A stretch of 64,000 nucleotides of DNA from Diphasiastrum complanatum (taxonomy: Eukaryota > Streptophyta > Lycopodiopsida > Lycopodiales > Lycopodiaceae). Below the pieces are notes generated by a model. That model did not search any database. It worked only from the letters and a program-made list of their open reading frames with translations, and was not told the origin of the DNA. The stretch lies in the NCBI GenBank assembly GCA_029204225.1, contig CM055092.1, forward strand, positions 65,818,923 to 65,882,922, in the 5' to 3' direction. Positions 23,425 to 35,119 of this stretch are shown here, in pieces (within the stretch, counting starts at the first letter, position 1; each line of letters opens with the position of its first letter). The translations under genes and the position numbers were made by a program.

Positions 23425-26155
23425 TAACATCCAGTGAGCATCAAAGATGAAATAGAAAATTATTGTTAAGAACATCCAATTCTCATATTCAGTTATTGAA
23501 CTTATTGTATTTCAGCCATATTGCCTCCAATTCTAGTTTTAGATAATCAAGTTTCTTACTATAGTTTGTGCTTTAGAGAAGATAATTTTCATCTTTTCTC
23601 AATCTCGAATTAAAACTTCCAAGTGTTAGAATACCTATACGTTTAGGTTTCACTTTTGATATGAAGCTCTCTTGTGGTTTAAAATAGTGCAACACAGTCA
23701 TAATGGACAATATAAGGGATAGCCAAATGTAAAGACACATAATATATTGCACACTACAAAAAGAGAAATGCATCCATCATAATGTAATCACATAAATTTT
23801 TTGTAATTGCAGATTTGAAAACTTCAACCTCTTGGATATTCTAGATGTAAGAATGCTAGCTCTACACGAGTGATACAGTGAAAGAAATGATGCAATAAAT
23901 TGTTCTTTTTTAAATGCTGAAGTATTGAGTTACAAGGGCTATTGGCTAATGATAGCTAAATAAATAGTATCACAAGGCACTTACTTGTATTGACAAAGGC
24001 TTTCATAGTATTTGAACTTATATAACATTAGTGTGCATTGAATGTGATCTATGATATCTTTCTGCACCTTGAGGATGGCAATCTAACTCTACTTGCACAC
24101 AAAGAAAGTGATATTCAAGAAAAAAACTTTAAGGACTAATCATGAAGATGTACATCAAACTTGTCTAGACCTTGATAACTTGATACAAGATTTAAATCAT
24201 TGCTTAAAATCATTCTTGAAATTCCTAATGGATTCATTTGATCCAAACCTATACACAATATATTATACCTAATCTTGATGTTTAATATCAATAAATTTTA
24301 ACAACGTTAAGACTAGTTCAAAAAATGAAATCTAGTAGAAAGCCAAGTTCCATACCTCAAATGAAAATTTAGAAATGAATGTATGAATGATTCGAAACCT
24401 ATTTCTAATTCTAAAGAGTAGATTTCCTTATAAAGAAGAAGATGATTCATGTGTTTCCAACTTGAACAATATGCCTTACAGTGATTCTTGATGACTAGCT
24501 TCACCAGACTTCACAAAATGGCTACTGGATTAGTAGCGCCCTCCTAACTTGATTCAAAGATGAATAGAGCTTTGATATCATGTGAAAAACTTGTCAAAGA
24601 TTAACTTAAGGATATATGACCGAAATGATTGCACTTAACGTAAGCAACTTGGACTCCCAAACTTGACAATGTTAGGCAAGAGCAATATTTAGTCTAAGCA
24701 AGAGAGATCAAAATACATAAACATCACATCAACGGAATATCAAACATGAAGAGTACGGGATATGAACTTCCAACACTTGTATTAGGCCATGGCATCCTCA
24801 AATCACCCCAATAAATAAGTCTCAGTGGTTTCTACTATCTAACTATGCAGGCAAATAAGCAGATTGCCAATGTCTTCACTACTTACAAGCTTGCTTCCAA
24901 AAGGTCCAATATTCACTACTCAATGTATGATAAGTATGCATAAAAGAGGCTCAAATATAGTGAAGAGTACTTACACTTAGAGGCTGAGTCTATCTTAGCC
25001 TTTCATTCATCTGACCTTTCTATTGTGAGCCCTTGATCAAGATGTGAGGTGTAGATACAATCTTGACAAGTTTCAAGGGTAAATATTGTATCTATACTAC
25101 AAACTAGTAATAGATAAGATGCATGTCTTTGTATACTTCAAATACATGGATTTGAATGTATCTAGCATAGAAAATGAGACCTTGTACTCAAGTTACTATT
25201 GGCCTCCAAATAGACAAGTTGAGATTTAAATGATTATTCACAAAAAGGTAAAAATTTTGGGTATATTATTTAGATTACCTAATTTAGTATAAAATCGTGT
25301 TTTTTTATGAGTCAATTTCCAAATTATTTGGAAACAATCATACAAAAAAATGTATTTTGCAAAAAATCATGACCAAGATAATTTATGAGTTTTATAAAAA
25401 AACATCATAATAGAAAAATGAAATAACATATGAAGCCTAAAAAACTCTTTAACACCACAATCCATCACAACTAGATGAGGTTCACTATGAGGCATATCAT
25501 GACAACTTCAATAGTGGCATGATGAGAGGACATGCGAGGTATATTAGTGCAACTCTAGTAGAGGCAAGACAACGGGGCAATCTAATCATAATATACAAAA
25601 GATTGAGCACATTCAAATGTAATCAGTGAGCTTTAGAAGGTTCTTCTTGAAGTTACAAATATAGAGAAATTTTTAATTGCTCGCCATTTTCATGATGTTC
25701 TATCCAAGAGGCATACTCCAAATCCTCATATTCCATCCAATAATTCTAATTATTTTCATAAACTATCCATGAGATTCAAGTATTTTCGAGACACCAAAAT
25801 TATGACCACTAAGATTGACATCCTAAACATTTTCGGATTAAATATTAGTTAATGGCTAGGATAATGCAATCTTCATCATCCAATTTTGTGAGTCAAGGTG
25901 ATTGACATGGTTGGTCCCCCAATAAGAGACATGGTGGTGAAGATCTCCTTTCCTCTTCTTGAGGAAGGTATTCCACATATCAAACATATAAGACACAAAA
26001 AGACAGCTATGCTCATACTAGGGTCTTTCATGGCTCAAGATCCCTCTCAGTGTACATACTTCTTACTAGTAAGCAAAAGTTGAGTAAAGGCAATTGATTC
26101 AAGTGGTTGGGCCCCTTTAATCCGAAGAGGTTGGATCATTTTTCTACCACCCCTT
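23425..26155 (+). repeat. 3' flank of copy B (homologous to the flank of gene A)
   Basis: Non-coding block matching 13480-17630 of gene A but with only one unit of the 1.4-kb repeat. It ends at CTACCACCCC (about 26150), exactly where the gene A flank also ends before the inverted copy B starts. No genes are recognised; open frames here are short and occur in the same non-coding context as in gene A. Confidence 0.75.
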
Positions 26156-27157
26156 CATTAGGGCCCTTTTTGGACTCAAAAAGGGCCTCTCACTAATTAT
26201 AATTAGTGTTAATGACGACATGTGTACCAATAAGAGTGTGACAATTGAGATGGAATGGTCCATATGACATGGCACATCCAATGGTGTAGATTGGATCTTT
26301 AAATTCTAACTCACCTACTAACCCTCCTCTAACTGTACCTCCTCAACTCACATCAATGATAGTATTGCAATGGTACAGTTACTATTTTTTCAAGCACTTC
26401 AAATAGTCTATTTTTAAACTCAAGAATGAGAAAAAAGGGGGCCCAATATTTCTTTGGGCCCCCATTTTGAAAAACAAATTCAAAAAAGAAATGAGAGGGA
26501 GGGGGGCTTGAAAATGACAAGCCCCCCCCCCCTCCCCCCCCCCCCGCTCAAGTTGTGTACATAGTGGGCCATGCACCCACGCGCCCCCCCCCATCTGCAT
26601 GTTCTCTCCACTCCGGGCCGCTGGCCCAGGTCAGTGCGCGAACTCCGGAGGCCGCCACCCACCCCCATAAAGTCCCCCTCCCTCCCCCTAGGCACATGGA
26701 GTGAGGGAGGTGGGGGGCGCAGGCACGTTGCACACTGACCCGGGCCAGCGGCTCGGAGTGCGCACTATGTACACAACTTGAGGGGGGGGGGCGTGGGTGG
26801 GGCTTGTCATTTTCAAGGCCCCCTCCCACTCATTTTTTTTTGGAATTTGTTTTTCAAAATGGGGGCCCAAAGAAATATTGGGCCCCCTTTTTTCTCATTC
26901 TGAGTTAACTATAGTAACTTTTGAAGGCCTTGAAGAGTGAAAGTCTTCATTGGATTCAAATTTTTTTGGCTACATTAAGATCATGTGTCCTTGATTTATT
27001 ACACTAGGCTTACTGAAGCCTATTGAGGTGTGAGTTAACCCATGATAAACCCAAGGTGAACTGCCACGTAGGACAATAAATGAATTAATTAATCCTAATT
27101 AGCAAACACGTTTAGGCAAGGAAGAGGCCCTTTTTGAGTTCAAAAAGGGCCCTAATG
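26156..27157. mobile_element. Fold-back (non-autonomous DNA transposon-like) element with giant hairpin
   Basis: The ends are inverted repeats of 34 bp (26156-26189 and 27124-27157; outer bases CATTAGGGCCCTTTTTG), each itself nearly palindromic. The centre is a second, much longer inverted repeat: about 26417-26690 pairs with about 26690-26910, including GGGGGCCCAATATTTCTTTG on both arms. The middle is strongly GC/C-rich in an otherwise AT-rich window. No target duplication could be fixed and no transposase is encoded. Overlapping open frames in this block come from its C-runs and are not genes. It lies at the right end of copy B. Confidence 0.75.
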
Positions 27158-27197
27158 TGATGTCTACTAGGGAAAAGATAAGACATTCATAAACTTA

Positions 27198-28094
27198 TGT
27201 TGGATTTATATCCTCTCCATCCCTATCTCTCTGCTAATCTAGATCCATTTACTAGCTGTTGTAAATACTTGTACACTTGCATACTCTCTGTAGAAATACA
27301 CTTGTTCTCTGATAGTCTACAAAAATACAAAAGGATCAGTGACAATGTTTCCTCGATTGTTCGAACACCTTCACCTATTCGATCATCTTTGATTATTCGG
27401 TCATCCTCGATAGTTTGACATCCTCGAATAATTGGCCGTAATTCGACTATCGACAGATCAACAAGTACATTGAATCACACTCGGACAAAATCTCTAATTG
27501 AATTAGATATTGTCTGAAGGCAGTCGACTGCCAACATCACATAGTGCCTTAATAATCTTAATTATAAACTATTGTTGCTCGGTTAGCTCCTAAAGACATT
27601 GTAGCTATCAATTGAACATCTAGAGCGCAATTGTTTTGTTTTTTCTCTCTGTTATTACGGAGTATTATTTCAGAAAGAACACGACTCTGACTACATTCAA
27701 ACCGTATCTATTCGGGACTGAATAATCAACGTTCTAGTAATCTAGGTCGTGTATATTGTGATTGATGCTCAGTTTTATTCATTTTCAGATTATTTCTTGC
27801 TAGCAGATAAACATATTTGTAGATTAAATTATTCGTATGACTGATAGCTTGTGTTGATTGGTCGCTCTAACTCCCACACCTAATATGCTTCCGCAAAGCT
27901 AAATCAGAAATTGATGTAATTTGTGCATGGCTATGGAATCGATTATTTTGATCCAGCGTTTTTGAAGTTGTGATCAAGTAGGACAGACCTTGAACTATTG
28001 AATTCGGTCTGAAATGATAGACATCACTGCATGCACCGAGGATTTCCACTCGCTTCCTTGTGTCATGACACGTAGACCTCACCGAATCCCAACA
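27198..28094 (+). mobile_element. 5' LTR of a copia element
   Basis: The block starts TGTTGG and ends CCAACA, the inverted ends expected of an LTR, and is followed at once by a tRNA-iMet-type primer-binding site and a copia gag. Length is 897 bp. No matching 3' LTR was seen in the window, so the element is truncated on the right. It lies 40 bp from the fold-back element. Confidence 0.7.
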
Positions 28095-28107
28095 TGGTAT
28101 CAGAGTT
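28095..28107 (+). other. Copia primer-binding site
   Basis: TGGTATCAGAGTT directly follows the LTR end. It is the usual plant copia primer-binding site complementary to initiator methionine tRNA (consensus TGGTATCAGAGC), with the last bases changed. Confidence 0.75.
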
Positions 28108-28250
28108 GTAATATCTACTTTGTGATTATTTTGAAGTGGACTTAGAGCTTACATTATTAGAACGATTGTTTTGATAAAGAGCAAAAATTTGTTGTAATTA
28201 TTTCCAGTCATATAATCTACTATCTACATACACTCATCCTAAACTTTCAA

Positions 28251-29135
28251 ATGGATTCGCAATCACAGTCTATTCTAATGGTAGAGAAACTCGATGGTTC
28301 GAATTACCATCTATGGAAATTCAAGATGAGAGTAGTACCGGTGACCAAGGATCTTTAGAAAATAGTTGTTGAAACCGAACTACTTTCTAGTGTCGTTGAG
28401 CAAGGCATTTCCACATGGAAGCTCAAAGATGGCAAGGCATTTGCCTTGATTACCCTTAGCATCTCCGACATACAGATTGGCCACATCAGACTAGCCCAAT
28501 CTTCGAAAGAGGCTTGGGATATATTGAATACATTATACTAAGTGAGGGATGTCACTTAAAAGTTGCATCTGAGGAGAAACTTCTTCTCACTTAGAATGTC
28601 AGAAAGTGATTATGTTCAGAATCACATTAAAGACTCTATTAGAGCAGATGGCGGTAATAGGTTCAATGATTGAAGACTCTGAAGTTGTAATGACCTTATT
28701 GTCCAGCCTACCTTCCTCATATGAAAACTGGGTGATGATGATTTCCACACACTCAGATATTACATTGTCCAAAGTCATAATCATATTGTTGCAAGAGGAG
28801 ACAAGAAGGAATGGAGTATCCTCGTCCTCCATCAATGACTTGCAAACATTATTTTCGAAGAAGAAAACAAGGAAGCAACAAAAGAAAAAAGTTGTCAACC
28901 AAACTGACGGCAATCAGAAACAATCATAGAAGACCCAGAACCAACAACCTACTCAGAACAAGAAGAGACTATTCTACAGGTACTGCAAGAGAATGAACCA
29001 TAAAATCCATAACTGTCAGATCTTGAAATTCAACAACGACAAGAAGAAATAGTTGGATCAACAAGCCCATGCAGCAAACACAAAACAAAAAATCCAAGAA
29101 GACGACGATGATGAGCATGAAGCTCTGAAATATTA
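28251..29135 (+). pseudogene. Copia gag relic (UBN2-type)
   Basis: ATG 28251 opens MDSQSQSILMVEKLDGSNY, followed by HLWKFKMR, the typical start of plant copia gag. The frame soon meets TAG near 28352 and more stops near 28540, then shifts. The gag middle reads on at 28606-28929 (LLSSLPSSYENWVMM). A partial zinc knuckle (YCKRM..H....C) follows near 28980 and the frame ends at TAG 29050. An acidic tail is visible to 29135. Protease, integrase and reverse transcriptase of this element are not found. It is a truncated, inactive copy. Confidence 0.8.
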
Positions 29136-29658
29136 GAGGGCTTAATTTCCCTATCTGTCACTCTCTTCTCTTTAACTATCTTCTGTCTCTTCAGCATTCT
29201 AACCTTGTGGTTTGTCTTCAATAAACAAAACTAAGTGGTTTTCTCCTTGACGTACTTACTAAATCTTTTCCCCGAAACTTTAATTACTTCTACATTCCTA
29301 TTGCCGATACCCGGGAGGTTTGGTGAGTCTTGTTTTCAAAGACTAGAAACTCGCAACACATTTCTCTCTCCCTGGTGGTCATGTTAATGTTAGTACTATC
29401 TCCAAATGTGAATTTGCCTTTTACATATTCAATATTTTCCCCACTCTTGTGGTGACCTCTGGAGTGATAGTTCTCATAACTCCCTTCTTTCTATTCTTGC
29501 TGGTGAATTTAATATGTATCTTCACCCTCTCAATGGTCCCCAACAAATTACCTTTGTTGAAATACAAGTCTGAGACTGCATAATTGATGACTTTAACTTG
29601 TAAGGATCGCCTAGTGAAGATATGACTAGATCCTATTGCATGCAACCAAAAGGACACA
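29136..29658. other. Unassigned non-coding interval
   Basis: I see no credible gene, terminal repeat or RNA here. Open frames are short and unlike known families. Confidence 0.5.
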
Positions 29659-30081
29659 TGTGGAGCAAAACCACCCAACCAACAGGAAATGGCTAGTCAA
29701 TACCCTAACCACTTCACCCCCATGCCATGGTGAATGAATGCAAGAGAGGAGGGGCTCTTGGCTATAAGGATCAGAAAATCCAATAGGTAGATGGGGGAGT
29801 TTCCACTAGTATATATTCTCTCCCATGAGGAGAGTCTTCCTCTTAGGACCCCCATGCAACCTAGAATAGCAATTGACCTCCTATTCTTGTATTATAACAG
29901 TCAAACACCATGCAAGTGCTCCATAGTCCAAATATCGATCTGGGACCTCATATGATTATTAATTACTATATTGGCCAAGCCTGGAATAATGAGACATAAC
30001 TAATAACCATATACACTAGAGTGACTGGCTATCCATGTCAGGAGTTATTCCAAATTCCACATACTGGACATGGACATAACA
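29659..30081 (-). mobile_element. LTR-like sequence, minus strand
   Basis: The block begins TGTGGAGC and ends GACATAACA. Read on the minus strand, a purine tract (GGTTTAAGGGAGGAAGAA) immediately precedes TGTTATGTCC, as a polypurine tract precedes a 3' LTR. A related copy is in intron 10 of desaturase copy C (45775-46209) and truncated copies are in A and B. Length 423 bp. Superfamily is not certain. Confidence 0.5.
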
Positions 30082-30660
30082 TTCTTCCTCCCTTAAACCA
30101 GTTCTGTCCTCAGAACGAGTAACTAGAGAAGATCCAATTTGTACACTTTTAACTCTTTCTAATGAATAATTATCCTCAATCCAACCAACCAACCTAACCA
30201 AGCACCCAGAGATAGAACAATTCCTCATCTGTTTATTTCTGATTCTGAGTACTCTTTCAGATTCCAAAGGTACATTGAGCGATAAGTCCTCCAAATTGGT
30301 AAAATCTTTAATATATCTAAATGTCATCATATAAATTAAATTCATATGATACATTGGATGAGCAGTCGAGCAGTCAACCAATCATGAAGGTCAAGTTCAA
30401 AAGCTAACAAATCAATCGTTTAACTTTCACATTTACCCTAAAAATTAATCCTTAGTCTGACTTCAATATCAAATAAGTACTTAGAGATGGAATAATTCTC
30501 CAATTATCTATCTCTGCATTGAAGTACTATATTGACCTTTAGAAGTACACTAAGCGATAAATTTTCCTATTGGGTCTAATTCTCTCCAATCTAGTAACAT
30601 CACTTTCATGTAACCTCAATTTACATGAATAACTGGGTGAAATGTCATTTTACATTGGAA
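30082..30660 (-). pseudogene. Degenerate retroelement coding end, internally duplicated
   Basis: The minus strand carries a coding-like segment (DLSLNVPLESERVLR, then SISGCLVRLVGW, ending TGLREEEC) just before the purine tract. This is the position of the polyprotein C-terminus in an LTR element. A second, more decayed version of the same segment lies at about 30440-30620 (NLSLSVLL... with stops), so this end is present twice. A Ty3/gypsy chromodomain-like tail is one reading, with low confidence. No catalytic motif is visible. Confidence 0.35.
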
Positions 30661-31331
30661 ATCAATGTTCAAAAGTTAAGAATCCGAACAATTATAGTCC
30701 AAGACTATCCACAATTACTTGTAGATCTGTCATGAATGCTTTTTGGTACCAATGCACTTATAATTTTTCAAAAACTAAAGTACAAAAATTCGTTCCACCA
30801 AAATCTCTTAGGAGATCCATCAAGATAAAAAATAACTTTAACTCAATCTTGAGTACCCCAGATACTCTCTTGACTTAAGTGCTCTTATTCCTAGCATCAT
30901 ATACAAGAAAATAGCAACCTTCAATCTTGATAGACTTGTCTATCTCCTAATTAACAGCAGATTTAGGCTGAAAACAATACACAAGCATTCCTTGAATACA
31001 ATCTGTAAAGGTAAGAAAATTTCTCATAAGTAAGTAATCACTTAATGAAGATATATTAAATGCTTCTCGTTGTTTTATGCTTTAACATTGGCATTGTCAA
31101 TGGAAATAGTTCTCAGAATTCCAGCTAAAGAAATTTCAATTTTATTTTGCAGTGACCACTGGAGTTTAAACCTGATCTCTAGTAAGAGATCTGTAGATAA
31201 TAGTATGAAAGGTATTTGTGTCAAGATGAATTCGATGAGCAATACGCAAATAAGGATCTAGATATATACCTTCCTTATTTAAGTAAATATATTCCTACAG
31301 ATGTTCCCCATTCCGTGGACTGGCAGATCTA
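30661..31331. other. Unassigned non-coding interval
   Basis: AT-rich sequence with only short unconvincing frames. No repeat ends or motifs were recognised. Confidence 0.5.
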
Positions 31332-31526
31332 ATGGAAGGTTCAACCTCAGAGATCCGCTTGATCAACAAATTCAATGGAGATGATTTCCACATGTGGAAG
31401 TTCAAGATGAGGATGATCTTCATCGAGAAGGAGCTATGGGGATATGTAAATGGTTCTATAGCCAGACCGGCAGAACCTGAACTGCTTATATATGATATGC
31501 CTTATGTGATATTGAATAGTCGATGA
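31332..31526 (+). pseudogene. Copia gag N-terminal fragment
   Basis: MEGSTSEIRLINKFNGDDFH followed by MWKFKMRMIFIEKELWGYV is the start of a plant copia gag (DUF4219/UBN2 region: 'GxNFxxWKxxM...DLWxxV'). The frame stops after 64 codons and nothing further of the element follows. It is a stub next to, but unrelated to, the protease relic at 31682. Confidence 0.7.
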
Positions 31527-31681
31527 AAATATACTTACGGCTTACTGGTTCTAGCTTAAATCTTTGGAGGTAAATTTTGTCTTTCTTAATAGCATTTTGA
31601 AATCAGTATTCTAATGTATTTGTTTCATTCTAATTCATTCTGTTTCATAATTGATTTCTTGTGTGCTGAATTTTTTTGGAG

Positions 31682-32030
31682 TCACCCCAGCAAAATGATT
31701 CATTCAGTTGTGGGTAGTACACATTATACAATGCCAAGTTATTTCTTGAGTACTTCAACCTTTAGGAAAATGTTGATATCTCTAAGGTAATAAATTCTGT
31801 TTATTCTTATTTTTTGAATCATGATTAGTTTTCTATTTTGTTGATGTTTTTAGCCATTACTAATACATGAATGTCTAATATTGCAGTTTACACTTTCTGA
31901 GTACACATCAAGCCAGGTGTACAGTTTTAGACAAGAAATCATCCTGAGTATACTGGCTAGGGCAAGGCTTTAGCCTCCCATTATTGATGATGGTGCAAAG
32001 GATGATGTAGTTATACTAAATCAAGATTAG
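31682..32030 (+). pseudogene. Ulp1-like (C48) cysteine-protease relic, last two exons
   Basis: Two exon-like segments, 31682-31786 (acceptor AG before, donor GTAATA after) and 31887-32030 (acceptor TTGCAG), join in phase. They read SPQQNDSFSCG, stop, YTLYNAKLFLEYF and then FTLSEYTSSQVYSFRQEIIL. This matches the C-terminal box of Ulp1/SENP proteases: the Q-x-N-D-x-x-x-C-G element with the catalytic Cys (here SCG), then the helix and a C-terminal 'R..I...L' helix. Three in-frame stops (TAG after CG, TAG in the helix, TAG at ARL) show decay. Upstream catalytic His/Asp exons were not found. Such proteases are often carried by plant Mutator- and CACTA-type transposons. Confidence 0.6.
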
Positions 32031-32216
32031 AACAAATACAGATAACATAGAACAAAAATACATGTATAGAATTCATAGATAAATATACATTGATATATCA
32101 AATGTTGTTCCATTTTATAAGTTTGGGAGCACAAAATACATGTACTGATGCCCAACTTGGGCTTTCATTTATTGAATGAAAGAGTGTATGCATAGACTTT
32201 TAGAGTTTATTTGAAA

Positions 32217-33558
32217 CTATTGTTCTCCCACAATGGTGATTGTTGTAGGTAGATCTTTGCAGCACATTATCAGCTCCTGTCTTTTTCGCATCTGTGACAT
32301 GACAAATATTAGTGAATGTGCAATTGTAAATGATGACATTTTGATTTATTTTGTTCTATTTTAAAATGGCAATAAACATAAAGTACTTACAAGTCTTCCG
32401 TTGATGATAAATCTGAAATATGTTGGTAGATTGGTTTGTAATAGCATGAGCTCTGTTCTGATAAAATCAAGCTTCCAATGCTCTTCCACCTCAACCATAG
32501 TCAAATACTCCTCATCGTAGATAATGCTTATCTCCATTCGGTTTGTGTGACCATTTAGTTCAAAGTCTTGATCCAGTGGTAGCCATGTACCTCTAGTTTT
32601 CTTGTATCTTTGGTAGCTAAATGTGAGACTGAGCATTTGCTTTTCGATATGATAACGAAAGATCATTGAGGACTTTTTAATCCTGCATTCTATGTCATTA
32701 TTTGTTTTACTATCCCAGCCTTGATCCATGAGATCTGACAAAGTCTCATCTGATAAATATTTGCAAACAAATAAAGTTGGTGTCCTACGAACACTAGCAC
32801 TCGAGAAAAAATCAACAAATATATGTAATGAGATAAACCAACTTAGGTGAACAATTTTTGAGCCTGTGCTTATCTTCATAGCATTTCTAATATCAATGAG
32901 TAGTTTGCATCTCAAGAATTTAGAAACAATACTATCAGGAGTAGGCCACTCATCACTTTGAAACTAGGCAATGTAATTGCTTCAAGCTTGCCAAAACGCA
33001 TCAGAGGGAATTACGTCTAATATTCCTGCAAGTGATTGTGAGGGCTCCCATTCACTTATGCATGATGGATATAAATCTGAAAGAAAAAAACAATGTTGAA
33101 GCATTTAAATCATAATCTGAAGAGCATCAATAAAGAAAATCACCTATGATTACTGTAGAGTGCATATGTTTTGATATACTTACAATGACATTTTTGATGA
33201 TCATGAGGATTGATAGCATGTACTTTGATTTCTAAATGCATATATACATGTTGTACTAAGAGTTCTGATATCGATTGACCTCCCGGGATAGTCTTAAACT
33301 CCAAATTTTTTGCTTTCCAATAAGATTTGTAAGTCATTTTTGCTCTTTTCTTTTGTCGAAAATTGCCCTTTGATGATGGATGCAGCAATACCCATGAATT
33401 CTTCGTATATTTTGTTGGCTTCCAATAATCAGCTTCATCTCATTGTAAAAAATCATAGACTCAATTGTAGATCTGGGTCTCCTTGCCATTGCTATTTTCA
33501 AAGCTTTGGCACCAAAAATCTCTCTGATATGATAGTTAATTTCAGTTTTTCGTATCAC
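32217..33558 (-). pseudogene. Unrecognised spliced gene, decayed (possible transposon-borne)
   Basis: I do not recognise the family. On the minus strand the last two introns fit perfectly. An exon ending at 33184 (donor GTAAGTATAT) joins 33076-32391 (686 nt, donor GTAAGTACTT), then 32291-32217 (acceptor CACAG), ending KDLPTTITIVGEQ-stop. Phases match throughout. The 686-nt exon carries only two stops, TGA at 32984-32982 and TAG at 32966-32964, both explicable as C-to-T changes (CGA, CAG). Visible parts: a basic N-terminal region near 33500 (IAMARRPRSTIESMIFYNEM, then frameshifts), KTIPGGQSISELLVQHVYMH, EWEPSQSLAGILDVIP, and a C-terminal segment (LPTYFRFIINGRL + exon) with the feel of a ubiquitin-like or acidic binding fold. 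It converges on the Ulp1 relic 187 bp away. Confidence 0.5.
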
Positions 33559-33930
33559 ATTTAATCTAATGTGAATGACAACATAGTTGCAGTTACTGCG
33601 TATACCATATTTTATGTAACTGTATATACTGTATTTCTATAACTGTAACTAGTATAGTTAGAAAATTTCATTATACTAACCAGCATAGTCAAATAAATTT
33701 AACTTGAGGTATTGACGTCGAGCAGATTAGCACGTGTCGGGCAAGAAGAAGAAACCAATGGGATACGTCCATGCTGCCCGAACACAAATTTCAAAGTTTT
33801 CTATATTGCATTTTTATTTTTCAATTAATTTCAAATCTGTGCATTTTGATTGGGCCTGGTGACGGTCGAAACTAAAGAAAAAAAATAAAAGTATCTTTAC
33901 AAAGGGTCTTTTTGATATTGAGAACTCCTC
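33559..33930. other. Unassigned non-coding interval
   Basis: I see no gene or repeat boundary here. GACGTCGAGC and CACGTGTCGG motifs near 33713-33740 could be upstream elements of the minus-strand pseudogene, but this is speculative. Confidence 0.4.
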
Positions 33931-34923
33931 TAATGTATATGTTATGTCGACATTCCTTTGGAAACAAGAAGGAAAGAAGATGCAGCTTCCTTCAAAGGAA
34001 TATTTGTAGGCTACAGTGAAAATAACAAAGGATATCGGATATTTGATCCTATTTCAAAGAAGTAAAAGTTAGCAAGGATGTCTTGTTTGATGAATCTCAA
34101 AGTTACAAGTTGTCTCCAAATGCATCTAATCTCTTAGGTGATGAAGATCTTGTAACACCCGAGGAGGAGCCTCTTGAAAATGATCTTTTGGAAGATCAAA
34201 ATCAAGTGCCAAAGGAGCCGAGAAGATCCACAAGGAGCAAGGCTGAGCCTTCAAGGCTCACATACTTTGAGAAAGAGAAGCAAAGGGAAGACACATCTCC
34301 TTCTACCTCTTACTCTTTTCTAACCACAATGCTTGAAGAGCCATCATGTTATGAAGATGCAAGTAGATCACAAGTTTGGAGAGATGCAATGCAAGTAGAG
34401 TTTGATGCTTTGATAGATAATCAAACTTGGAATCTTGTACACCTTCCATATGGAGAGAAGCCACTTGCATGCAAGTGGATCTATAGATTAAAGTACAATA
34501 AAGATGGATCTATAAGTAAATACAAAGCTAGATTGGTTGCTAAGAGACATAGATTATGAAGAAACATTTGCTCTTGTAGCAAAACTTGTAACCATTAGAT
34601 TGATCATTTGTATTGCTACCTTATTCAAGTGGAATCTCTATCAAATGGATGTGACAAGCGCTTTCTTGAATGGCTACTTGGAGGAGGAAATATACATGTT
34701 GCAACCTGAGGACTTCATCAAGGATGGTGAGGAGGACAAGGTTTGCCACTTAAGGAAGAGCCTATATGGCTTGAAACAAGCACCTAGAGCTTGGTACTCT
34801 AGGTTGCATGATTTTCTCTACTCTCTTGGCTTTGTGATTAGCTCCTATGAGCCTTCTTTGTACATCAAATGTAAAGTAAATTCACCACCTCTAGTAGCTT
34901 TTGTAATTCACTTATGGCTATGA
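33931..34923 (+). pseudogene. Copia pol fragment (integrase end and reverse transcriptase)
   Basis: The segment opens inside pol with KGIFVGYSENNKGYRIFDP (integrase/linker region) and shifts frame near 34063 by a lost base. It then reads the acidic linker, EVWRDAM-like 'SQVWRDAMQVEFDALIDNQT', and CKWIYRLKYNKDG of reverse transcriptase. About 20 bases are missing near 34549 at the 'VAKGYxQxxGIDY' site. Frame then resumes with DYEETFALVAKLVTIR, QMDVTSAFLNGYLEEEIYM and SLYGLKQAPRAWY. The YxDD catalytic motif and RNase H are absent, since homology stops at about 34880. Inactive. Confidence 0.85.
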
Positions 34924-35119
34924 AGACTTTTGTAAGTTAATGTACTTTATTCTCTGTAAACAGGCCATACTGGTATCGTCCTTCACACATTGTGAGGCCG
35001 CCCATCCATGTTTTTGATCATTTAATCCATTGCTCTTGCTTAAATCATAGTGTAAAGCATCTAGATCAAGATCTAACACCTAGAACTTGATAGATCTTTG
35101 GATTAAGCAATCAATAACT
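34924..35119. other. Junction between two copia fragments
   Basis: About 200 bp between the plus-strand pol fragment and the minus-strand gag. No motif is recognised. Confidence 0.4.

Noticed and set aside
26382-26870. Four overlapping minus-strand open frames in the C-rich block
   Set aside because: They overlap each other inside a large inverted repeat, have Gly/Pro/His-rich composition from base runs, and match no family.
32361-32915. A stand-alone 184-residue gene on the minus strand
   Set aside because: It is the internal part of a spliced pseudogene exon (33076-32391); the upstream part is in the same frame with two stops and matching splice sites on both sides.
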